NCBI RefSeq assembly: GCF_032452875.1
Contig: NC_083875.1
Coordinates: forward strand, 75,290,178-75,354,177
Direction of reading: 5' to 3'
Length of the DNA: 64,000 nucleotides
Origin: Bos javanicus
Taxonomy: Eukaryota; Chordata; Mammalia; Artiodactyla; Bovidae
The notes under the pieces were generated by a model. That model was given only the letters and a program-made list of their open reading frames with translations, was not told where the DNA came from and ran no database searches. A program made the translations under genes and the position numbers. Of the stretch, positions 13,701 to 25,700 are shown one piece after another (positions within the stretch are counted from its first letter, which is position 1; every line of letters begins with the position of its first letter).

Positions 13701-16700
13701 TGGAGAGGCTTAGTGCCAAGTTAAGAAGTTTGGAAAATATCCTAATATTCCCACAGTGCTTCCCAGGTGGCTCCGTGGTAAGGGATCTGCCTGCCAATGC
13801 AGGGGATGTGGGTTTGACCCCTGAGTCAGAAAGATCCCCTGGAGAAGGAAAATGACAGTCTACTCCAGTATTCTTGCCTGGGAAATCCCATGGACAGAGG
13901 AGTCTGGCAGGCTACAGCCCATGGGGTCACAAAAGAGTTGGACATGACTTAGCAACTGAACAACAATATTACACAACTTTTTAAAAGTTACACCCCTTTT
14001 GAAATATTTAAAATCTAATGCCTTCATTTAACGTGGTTTAGAATGTTTGAGCGTATAATGAGGCTCAAGGTCTATTGGAGGTCGAACCTTTTGCCATCTT
14101 GGGCCTAGTACATTCTAACAGATTTTTGTGATATCCTGTTCTTAATGGTTGTATCATTCTTTTAATGATTGTGTCCTGCCCACTTCCTTCCAGTGAGGCT
14201 GGGAAGGATCTGAAGGCCCTAAATGTGATCAGTAGGTAGGATAGAGGAGGGAGCCCAATTTTAGGTTGGGGGCTGTGTGCATGCTAAGTCACTTTGGTAG
14301 TGTCCAACTCTTTGCAACACTATGGACTAGCCCACCAGGCTCCTCTGTCCATGGGATTTTCCAGGCAAGAATACTGGAGTGGGTTGCCATGCCCTCCTTC
14401 AGGGGATCTTCCTGACCCAGGGAAGCATCTCTTATGTCTCCTGCATTGTCAGGTGGATTCTTTACCACTAGCACCACCTGGGAAGTCCTTAGGCTGGGGG
14501 ACCTGGGTCTGACCTCCACCTGGGACCTCCACCACTTATCATCCGTGCAGCATGGGCAAGTCTCTTGACCACTGTGAACCATCTTTCATTTGCAAAATGT
14601 GCGTTAGAAGACAAAGAGCCTGTGACACAGTAGGTCTTCCATGGAAGGGAGTGTGGTCATTCGTGGTTACAGCAGCAGAGAAGAGGAAGTTCCAGGGAGA
14701 AATCAGGAGATATAAGATGCTTTTGAGGCTCTCCTGGCTACTTAGGGGAGAGAAGATCCCAAAAGAATGGGGAACAGAATAATAACCACTCAGTGTGAGA
14801 TGAGCACAGGAGGGGAGGGGAGTCATTCTAACTTTAAGACAAATAGGAGGAAAGAAGGTGAAAAAAATTTTGATTGGAGAGAAGGTAGAGAGGGAATTCA
14901 TGGCCAGTGGCCTCAGTCTTCCAAGAAGATTTAAAAGGCCAGTTGTTTGTGTGGCAGGTCTGTGGGGCCCACACGTGGGGACAGAGGTTTCAAGACAGTG
15001 GACATTGGAAGTAGTTGCTATGGTTGGACCTCAAGGGAGAACCAGGCCTTCAGCTCTCAGCACCTATCCCCCATCCCAGGAACCTGCTCACACTCTTCCC
15101 CTTTCTTTGTCCTCCTAGGGCATCTCTCAGGCTGTGTTCATTGGCCACGACTGGGGCGGCATGCTGGTGTGGACCATCGCTCTCTTCCACCCCGAGAGAG
15201 TGAGGTAATTAGGCAATGGGCATCAAGAGTTTGGGTCAGACCGGACTTGAATTCCCTAAAATCCTTTCTCAGGTCTTGAGTTCCAGAAAACATCTTGAAA
15301 ATGGTAGGTTGTTATCTGAGAAGGTAAAACCTTATTCCCTTAGCTCACTGGTGTGTGAGTAGAATTGAAAAAATTTTTCACAACTTGAGTGTTGTAAGTT
15401 TTATTTGCAGCAAAGTGAGGACTGCAGCCTGGAGACAGTGTCTCAGATAGCTCTGAGAAACTGCTCTGAGGAGGTGAGGGGGGGCCAGGTTGTATAGCAG
15501 TTTTGCAGCAGATGGCAGATGTATGGCAGAAACCAGCATCATATTGTCAAGCAAGTATATTCCAATAATTTTTTAAAGTTGATTGTTAATTAAAGAAAAC
15601 GAGATATCTCAAGTTAAGGGAATTGAGCACTTTCCCATGTATGGAAAGATGCTTCCCATGTATGGGAAGATGCAAGAGTCTGGGCTCACTGAAACCATTC
15701 CTTTGACATGCGCTTCAGCTGTCTGAGGCCAGCATGCTGTGTTTTTACATCCTGAGTTTTCTCAGGGCTCAACTTAGGGAGTGGCTTCAGTCTGATGGCT
15801 CCTAGATGGTAGGTATTCTTTCTTTCCTGAGTTCCGTCAGGGCTTACCTGCTCACTTTGGAGGGTTGCAGTTGCTGATGACTGCGACATCCTTTGTTTAC
15901 TGATATGGCAGAAAATATTCCATTTCTTAATAGGGACAGTTTAATGAGCTAACGTCTTAGGCACCAGGCCTGTCCCAGTCACCAGTAATGCAGGGAATAA
16001 TGTAGCACCCTAGTAGCCAGAATGCAGGACAATGAGGGTGGGCTTTGAGGGGAGTGGGTGAGGTAGCAGGGATGTCAGCTTCATAGAATTGAGGACCAGG
16101 AAAGACTTTAGCCCTGGTTGGAGTCAGAAAATGCAGCTTTCGATTTTGCCCTAAACTGGCTGTGTGACAACTCACTTCACACATTAGGCCCTGGTTTCTT
16201 CAACCACAAAGTGGTGATTGCCACTCCTGCCCAACTCTTCCAGGGCTTCCCAGGTGGCTCTGTGGTAGAGAATCTGCCTGATAATATAGGAGCTGCAGGA
16301 GACACAGGTTCAGTCCCTGGGTGGCAAGATCCCCTGGGGGAAGAAATGGCAACCCACCCCAGTATTCTTGTCTGGAGAATCCCATGGACAGAGGAGCCTG
16401 GAGGGCTATAGTCCAGGGGGTTGCAAAGAGCTGGCACAACTAAATGACTGAACACATACACACACACATGGCTACTTCCCCTGCAAAATGCTGTACAGAA
16501 GTCAGGTTGGAGTGATATTTCATGATCATGATCACATCACTCATAATCATTTTGAGAATGGCATTTCAGGGCACCCATGGGAGCTTTCAGATGACCTGTT
16601 TTGAACCTGGAGGGTCAGATGGTCTTTGTGGCCACACACCACTTGAGTTGGTAACTGCAGTTAAAGCCTGTCTGACCTCCCATTTCAGCCTTCTATCTTA

Positions 16701-19700
16701 GCAAATTAACTAAAACATCATCCTTAGGAGTCCTCTGTGTTTCCCTAACTAACCCAATTACTTTTTGTTTGGCAGACTTTATACAAATGGAAACACTTGA
16801 GAAATTTTAAAAATGTTTATGCTCAGTTCAACCCCAGTTCAAACGGTTGGGTGATCTCAAAGACCAGAAAAAAATCAAACATTTCCTAAAATAGTTTTAA
16901 AGTTTTTGTGCTCTGTTCTTCTGATCTCTTTAGCTTCTCTCTCTGTTTTCTCTCTCTCATTCAAAAGCAAGGTAAGAAATCAGCTCTCAAGAATCAGTTT
17001 CACCAAAAAGTTACTCTGCAGACCGTGTTAGGGGCTTCTTCTTCTTCTTTTTTTATTTATTGGACTGCACCGGGCCTTAGTTGTGACTTAGTTGCCCTCA
17101 GCACGTGGGGTCCTAGTTCCCCGACCAGGGATTGAACCCACAGACCCTGCATTGGAAAGCAGACTCTTAACCACTGGGTCACCAGGGAAGTCCCTGGATG
17201 CTTCTTGAAGGGAACAAAAAGAAATAGAGCAACAACATATGGTCTCCACATTGCTGTTCTATTAAACTTAGTCTCTCTCTCTTTGTCTCTTTCTCTCCTG
17301 TGAGAATTTTAAAAGATTTAACATGAGCCAAGTGAAATTTTGTGCATAATAACATCAGATCTGAGACACGCAGGCGTGCTCTGGTTTCCTGTTTCTTTTC
17401 TCCCTGTGCTGTTTCCACCATGTCTGCCATTGGTTCTGGGGTAGTAGCTTCTCCTCCATCTGCTCTCATCAAATCAGCCCTGTTACCTTATTCCTGGGAG
17501 GTTGTAAGGGAGCTGAGACCCTCTCAGGGTCTCACATCTCTGGGTCTCCAGAGAATAGGACTGCGCATCTCTGGGTCTGGGAGCATCTTTTATTAAAAAA
17601 TATTGTTGATAGCACTGATCTCTGCCTTTCTATTCAGACAATGAGTGAAGGAAAAAGAAAAGGTAACATTTGATGTGGAATATTTCTTTGAATCATGGTT
17701 TTGCCATTCTACTCAAATAAGCTTTGAGGACCTATTTAAAATAAGGATGTACTCCCTTGTTTGTTTTATATCCTTTCTAAAGATGCTGCTGCCAGGAGGC
17801 TATGGTTCAGCTTTTTCTAATCTTAATGCAGTTTATATGTACTAAGTAGTCTTTAAGTATTTACATGCTATCATCTCATTTAGTGATGGTTTTTTAATAT
17901 GGAATAAATAGTGTCAAGGTGATTAAAAAGAAAACCCCATTCTGTCCAAAGTATTTAGTAAAAGTTATAGTTTCTTGACTTGTGACTTAAATAGCACTTA
18001 AAATGGGTTCACTATGGTATCATTAGAAACCTATAGGCATAAATATAACTTATTTGTACCATCATATCAGATCAGTCGCTCAGTCATGTCCGACTCTTTG
18101 CGACCCCATGAATTGCAGCATGCCAGGCCTCCCTGTCCATCACCAACTCCCAGAGTTCACCGAGACTCACGTCCATCGAGTCAGAGATGCCATCCAGCCA
18201 TCTCATCCTCTGTCGTCCCCTTCTCCTCCTGCCCCCAATCCCTCCCAGCATCAGAGTCTTTTCCAATGAGATTTGTACCATAACTTGCACTAATCATGGC
18301 TATTGAACCTTTGAAATGTGGCCAGTTTGAATTGAGATTACTATAAGTAGAAAATGCCTTCCAGATTCCAAAGACTTAGTATGAAAAAAAGAATGTAAAA
18401 TAGCTTCTTAATAATTCTCAATATTGATTACATATTAAAATTATTAATATTTTGATATATTAGGTTAAATATTAACGTTTCAGTTAACATTAAATTAAAA
18501 TTAATATCAAATTAATTAATATTAAATAATGTTTAAAATTAACCTCACATATTCCTCTTTACTGGTTTTAATTTGGCTACTGTGCTGTGCTTAGTTAGTC
18601 AGTCATGTCCAATTCTTTGTGACCCTGTGGACTGTAGCCTGCCAGGCTCCTATATCCATGGGGATTCTCCAGGCAAGAATATTGGAGTGGGTTGCCATCC
18701 CCTCCTCCAGGGGAATCTTCCCAACCCAGGAATTGAACCCAGGTCTCCTGCACTGCAGGCTACTAGAAAATTTTAATCATGTATGGTTTGAATTATATTT
18801 CTATTGGCTGGTATGGAGTAAGCCTTACCAGTCTTTCCTCTGATTATTTCTTTTGCCCTGATTATCCCATTGCTCCTATTTTATATATAAAATATGTATA
18901 TTTTTTATATATATGTTTTTTAATAATTTCATATATCTGGGTTTTTTTAATGGGATTTTTTTTAACTGTTTATTTGGCGGGCGTGGGTCATGCCTAGTGG
19001 CATGTGGGTTGTTAGCTCCCTGACCAGGGGTCACACCGACACCCCTTGCATTGGAAGCACAGAGCTTTAACCAGTGGACCACCAAGAGAATCCCCTATAT
19101 ATCTGTTTCTTTCGTAGGAAGTTTCCCCAAGGTAAGAGGGGGATATGGAATTCTTGCCAACCAGTCAAGCTAACTGTATTCCTGGCCAACTTCTGTTAGT
19201 TCTGCATTCATGGGGTCTTTCAAATTCACGCTCTCTTTTATTCCTATGGGAAGCCTAGTAATTCAGTTGGTAAAGAATCTGCCTGCAATGCAGGAGACCC
19301 AGGTTTGATCCCTGGGTGAGGAAGATTCCCTGAAGAAGAAAATGGCAACCCACTCCAATATTCCTCCCTGGGAACTCCCATGGACAGAGGAGCCTGGCTG
19401 GCTACAGTCCATGGGATTGCAAAGAGTCAGACACGACTGAGCACGCATGCATGTATCTGTCTAGGCTTCCTATTAGACCATAGTAAGCTCCTGGAGTATT
19501 GGTTTTATGTTTTCTCTCCCCTAGTATGTGGCATGGAATTGTACTCAACACAGAGGAAACAGTGAGTGAAGGAAGGAAGGAAATATGACTGTGTTTTTAA
19601 AATCTAGAGAAAGACTATGCTATGCACTTATTCTAATCAAGATAGATATACTGCATGTAACATACATGAGGGCATGCTTGTGTGCATGTCTTTGTCGAAG

Positions 19701-22700
19701 GCAAGTAGGTGAGAAATACTGCAGTTATGGTTGCTGGGGAGAAGGGATAGTTAGGAACTTTGGGAAGGTCGTGTACACACTGCTATATTTAAAATGTATA
19801 ACCAACAAGAACCTACTGTACAGCACAGGGAACTCTGCTCAATGTTATGCAGCAGCCTGGATGGGAGGGGAATTTGGGGGAAAATGGATGCCTGTATATG
19901 TAAGGCTGAGCCCCTTTGCTGTCCACCTGACACTACCGCAACATTGTTAATTGGTCATACCTCAATAAAAAATGTCTTTGGTTTTGTATTGGGGTATATA
20001 AAATAAATAAAAATTAAATTAAAAAAAAAAACACTGGACTGGAAAGTCAAGAAGGGTGGTTTAGTTTTAGGTCCTGTTGTCTATGCACTGCTGAAGTGAG
20101 ATCATGTATGTGGCACTCCCCCACTCCGATCTACGTTTTGATGCATAAGATCCTTTCTGGTCCTTGCAGACTGTCTTCTTATGGGGTCTGTGTCTTGACA
20201 CCTCTTCTTCCCACAGGGCAGTGGCCAGTTTGAATACTCCCTTCATGCCGTCAAATCCCAAAGTGTCCACCATGGAGATCATCAAGGCCACCCCCACCTT
20301 CAATTACCAGCTCTACTTCCAGGAACCAGTAAGTTCAGGGCCCTGCCAGCCCACCGAGGGTTTTGTTCTTTCTCCTTCCTCCCTCCTTCTCCCTGATGGT
20401 CTGATCTGTGTCTGCCCTCTTGAGTTTTCTGTGGCTTCAGTGAGAAAGGTGTTTCACAAGAAGGCTTAGGTGAAGCTGAGCTCAGCTGGTCCTTCCTGAG
20501 TGATGGCAATTCTGCATGTGTGTGTGTGTGTGTGTGTGTATTTGGGGTGTTGATGGAACAGCAGTGTGGTGGATGGGGTTCTCCTGCTTCTCTGAAATGG
20601 GGAAGCAGGGGGCTTGAGCATTCGTTTGGAGCCACCTCTTCTTAGTTCTCTGGCTAAGCAGCTGGTGAAACTCACCTCTAGTTGTGAACACCTCCTGGCT
20701 TCCTGCCTGGGACCTGATATTTCTGTGTACTGAGGAGTGATGTTTGTAGTTACAGACAGCACTGGAGCCTAAAAGATGGAGCCCCTGCAGATGTCCTTTG
20801 AGAGATGTGGGAGGCTTCTAGGTATCACCTGTGTGCCTCAAAGCCTAGGATGCCTTTCAGAGTTGCCTCCCAGGGTTTGGGTGCTGTGTGATCCATGTGG
20901 CTGCTTTCCACCTGTCCCTGGATTCCCTGAAAGCAACATCGTCCAGCCGGCCTGCCCCCCTGAAGCTGCCCTCATCTGATCCTTCTCCGTTTGTGGGCTC
21001 TGCACTCTGATGCCCAGCTATGTCTGGGTAATTCCAGAAAGGATAAAAATGCTCCCTAACACTCCAAAGAGAGAAGGATGGATCGAGTCTATTGATAAAG
21101 ATCATGACAGCATCTCACCACATCTATCATCCAGCCTTTGCCTGTCTGCTACTCATGTGTGTGTGTTTGTGTGCGCGCGTGTGCGTGTGTGCGCTCAGTC
21201 ACTAAGTTGTATCCGACTGTTTGCAACCCTATGGACTATAGCCTGTCAGGCTCCTCTGTCCATCAGATTTCCCAGGCAAGGAAACTGGAGTGGGTTGCCA
21301 TTCCCTTCTCCAGGGGATCTTCCTGACCCAAGGATCTAACCCACGTCTCCTGGATCAGGAAGATCCCCTGGAGTTAGAAATGGCAACCCACTCCAGTATC
21401 CTTGCCTGGGAAATTCCGTGGACAGAGGAGCCTGGCAGACTACAGTCCGTGGGGTTCCAGAGGGAGACACAACTGAACATGCGCACACGCATGCAGTATC
21501 CCATTGTGTATTTGGCTCATGCATTCTTCCCTTGATGGACGCTTGGGTTGCAACTCCTGCTGTTTGGGTGCCTATTGGGCCAGGTAGTTCTGTTTGCATC
21601 ATCACGTGGCCTTCTCTCCCATCTCTTCAGCTGAGCTGGCTCGAGGAGTCTTTCTCAGTGGCCAGAGACCAGATCCTCGACTGGGTCAGGATGCTGACCT
21701 TGCCTTGTTTGTCTTCAAAGCCCTCACACCTCCTCTTCAGCCACACTCAGAGGGAATTTGGACTTTATCTGTGCATCCTGTGCATCCAAGCAGGGAGGGG
21801 AGGGGCAACCCAGGATAAGCTCAAGGTCAGAGTGACCTCAGGGGAGGGGGAACGATGCTTACTAATAGCAGCCATTGTAGAGCAATGATTTTTGTTTCAA
21901 AGGTTATTACAGTCATTGTGGAAAAAATCAGTACCTTTATTGTTCTGTGGTCACTGTTTGGGGCTGGCTTTGTTCTTAAGGACAAAGCTTCTTGGCAGGG
22001 AAGTGTTCTATATTCAAATTAGTGATCTGACTACTAGAAGACCAGACTGAGTGAATTCGTATCTGGGCCTGGTAGGATGGGCCCCAAGCTGGGTCTTAAG
22101 GAGAAACCATGGTGGCTGATGAGTCCCTCCAGCCTGTATACTCCCTGCTCAGTGAGGAAATGGACACGCCCTGTATGCTTCTGTCTCTACACTCAGTTTT
22201 CTTATTTGAAAAAGGTGGGTCTGGTTGGATAGTTTTCATCCAGGTGATAGCTTTAAAGATAAGCTGAATTCGGGCCAATAAATAAAACACAACATAAAGC
22301 AAGTCTTTGATTCAGGGGTGGGCACTGGGAGCCCTGGGCTTCCCATGTGGCACTAGAGGTAAAGAACCTGCCTGCCAGTGCAGGAGATGTAAGAGACTCA
22401 GGTTTGAACCCTGGGTCAGGAAGATCCCCTGGAGGAGGGCAAGGCAACGCACTCCAGTATTCTTGCCTGGAGAATCCCATGGACAGAGGAGCCTGGCAGG
22501 CTACCATCATAGGGTTGCAAAGAGTTGGACACGACTGAGTGACTCAGCATGCAGGCACTGGGAGCCCCTCTTTCCCACCCTTTACCTACGCTGCACCACC
22601 ACCACCACCCTCCTGTCTCCCTACCACAGCTGCCACCTCTCTCCAGCCTGCAGGTGGCGTCTGTGAACTCTCAGGTGTCCAGACTCCTGTCCCCAGCCCT

Positions 22701-25700
22701 CCCACCTCAAGTTCTTCGGAGCACCTCGAAATGTAGCTTAGACAAACGCCACGTTGAGATCCAGCTCTTTGAACTGTTAGCCAACATGTACTGTTCTGTC
22801 CTGGGAACTCGCCAAGTCTGGTGGAAACTCAAATCAAAAGCTGTGTTTTTCTTCTCAGGGAAGGGATTATGACCTTCACCTTTTTGTAGGAGGAAAAGGA
22901 GGAGGAGGAGAAGGCAGTGGCAGCTCAGGACAGCAAAGACAAATAGAATCTAGGTGACTTCAGTACGACCTGTTCCATTTGTTTTTAATCTTAAGATTCT
23001 GACCCTGGGGACATCTCAGCACGTCCAGTGTGTCCTGTTAACCCTGCCCTCTCCCAACCCCAACACTGCTTCCTCTTTATTTCTCCTTAGCAGTGTATTT
23101 ATATTTTATTTCTTTGGAGAAGATTTCATGGTGCCCAGGGGTGTCCATGTGTGTGTGTGTAAAACCATAGCTATGGGCAAATTTCAAGCACCAAACACAC
23201 TTTCAGGTGTTTAACCAGCTGAGAAACTAGGGAATAGAGATAAAATGTGGGGGAAAATTATAGGTAATTAAGAGAGATGGTTTTGAGATAGAAGGAAGGA
23301 ACCTTGACATCCACATCCACATTACTATCTACATCCACATTACCCTTGATGTTTAGAATCTTTCTTAATCCCTGCTGCTGCTGCTGCTGCTAAGTCGCTT
23401 CAGTCATGTCCGACTCTGTGACCCCATAGACGGCAGCCCCCCAGGCTCCCCCATCCCTGGGATTCTCCAGGCAAGAACACTGGAGTGGGTTGCCATTTCC
23501 TTCTCCAATGCATGAAAGTGAAAAGGGAAAGTGAAGTCGCTCAGTCGTGTCCAACTCTTCTCGACCCCATGGACTGCAGCCTACCAGGCTCCTCCGTCCA
23601 TGGGATTTTCCAGGCAAGAGTACTGGAGTGGGGTGCTATCGCCTTCTCCGTCTTAATCTCTAGAACACAGTAATTCCTTGAGCTACAGAGACTGCTTGTG
23701 GTTTGTTACATCATTTATTCTTTAGGTATTTCATGCTTGCTATCTGAAAAAAAAGTACCGAGTTGTCTAAAATAAAAAGTCAGATCCCGCTTCACTTCTG
23801 TAGAACTAGCTACTATGAATAGCTTGATGAGTATTTCCCAGATGTTTTAAAACTATGCTTTTAAGTGTACTTAAGCATATTGTTGTTCCCTCTCTCAGTC
23901 ATGTACGACTCTTTGTGACCCCATGGACTGCAACACTCCAGGCTCCACTGTCCTTCACTATCTCCTGAAGTTTGCTCAAACTCATGTCCATTGAGTCAGT
24001 GATGCCAGTGATGCCATCCAACCATCTCGTTCTCTATTGCTCCCTTCTCCTCCTGTCCTGAATCTTTCCCAGCATCAGGGTCTTTTCCAGTGAGTCATCT
24101 CTTCCCATCAGGTGACCAAAGTATTGGAGCTTCAGTGTCAATCCTTCCAGTGAATATTCAGGGTTGATTTCCTTTAGGATTGACTGGTTTGATCTCCTCG
24201 CTGTCCGAGGGACTCTCAAGAGTCTTTTACATCACCACAGTTCGAAAGCATCAATTCTTTGGCGCTCAGCCTACTTTATGGTCCAACTCTCACATCTGTA
24301 CTTGACTAGTAGAAAAACTATACAGACCTTTGTTGGCAAAGTAATGCCTCTGGTTTTCAGTACATTGTCTGGGTTTGTCCACCATGGAAGTCCCAGAAAT
24401 GCAAAATTTTATTCGAGTCAAAGTGAGGACTGTAATCCAGAAACAGTCTCTCAGAAAATTCTGAGAACTGTCCTACTGATTAGAGGTCTAGACACAGTTA
24501 CACTTTTTGAGACAGAGGGCTGTATATTAAATGATGTCTTATCAACAGTTTACACAATCTAGTGAGTCATCATGGTTCATCGTGGCCCCTTACAAGGTCA
24601 AGGTTTTCTTTTAAGGAGTTGTCTTGTTGATGTGAGAAGAATGTTGTTCTTTATGGTTGAGCAGGTATTTCTGCTGATGGGGGTTTGTTCCCTGTCTAAT
24701 GCAGATACACAGTGCACAGTGTTGGGGGAGAGGAGGCTGAAAGTCATAGAAAAAAATTTTATGTCTAAATTAATCTTGTCCTGCCATCAGTTCAGTTCAG
24801 TTCAGTCGCTCAGTCGTGTCCGACTCTTTGCGACCCCATGAACTGCAGCACGCCAGGCCTCCCTGTCCATCACCAACTCCAGGAGTCCACCCAAACCCAT
24901 GTCCATCAAGTCGGTGATGCCATCCAACCATCTCATCCTCTGTCGTCCCCTTCTCCTGCTCTCAATCTTTCCCAGCATCAGAGTCTTTCAAATGAGTCAG
25001 CTCTTCGCATCAGGTGGCCAAAGTATTGGAGTTTCAGCTTCAACATCAGTCCTTCCAATGAACACCCCGGACTGACCTCCTTTAGGATGGACTGGGTGGA
25101 TCTCCTTGCAGTCCAAGGGACTCTCACGAGTCTTCTCCAACACCACAGTTCAAAAGCATCCATTCTTCGGCACTCAGCTCTCTTTACAGTCCAACTCTCA
25201 CATCCATACATGACCACTGGAAAAACCATAGCCTTGACTAGACAGACCTTTGTTGGCAAAGTAATGTCTCTGCTTTTCAATATGCTGTCCAGGTTGGTCA
25301 TAACTTTTCTTCCAAGGAGTAAGCGTTTTTTAATTTCATAGCTGCAATCACCATCTGCAGTGATTTTGGAGCCCAGAAAAAATAAAATCAGCCACTGTTT
25401 CCACTGTTTCCCCATCTATTTGCCATGAAGTGATGGGGTCGGATGCCATGATCTTAGTTTTCTGAATGTTGAGTTTTAAGCCAACTTTTTCACTCTCCTC
25501 TTTCACTTTTATCAAGAAGCTCTTTAGTTCTTCTTCACTTCCTGCCATAAAATCTGCATTTTCTTTCACTTTCTTTGGTGAATAGGAGCTTACAGTAGAG
25601 GGCAAAAAAATAAAAGCCACAATCCATGTGGTCATTTAGAAGACATTCCCACCAAAGACAATTCTTATGCAATCAAATAACTTTTAACTGTTAGGTAGTT

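Larger units (their letters stand above)
15916..18061 (+). other. EPHX2 intron apart from the SINEs listed
   Basis: Outside 16243-16470 and 17045-17195 there is a CT-rich run near 17270-17300 and otherwise unassigned sequence. Confidence 0.45.
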
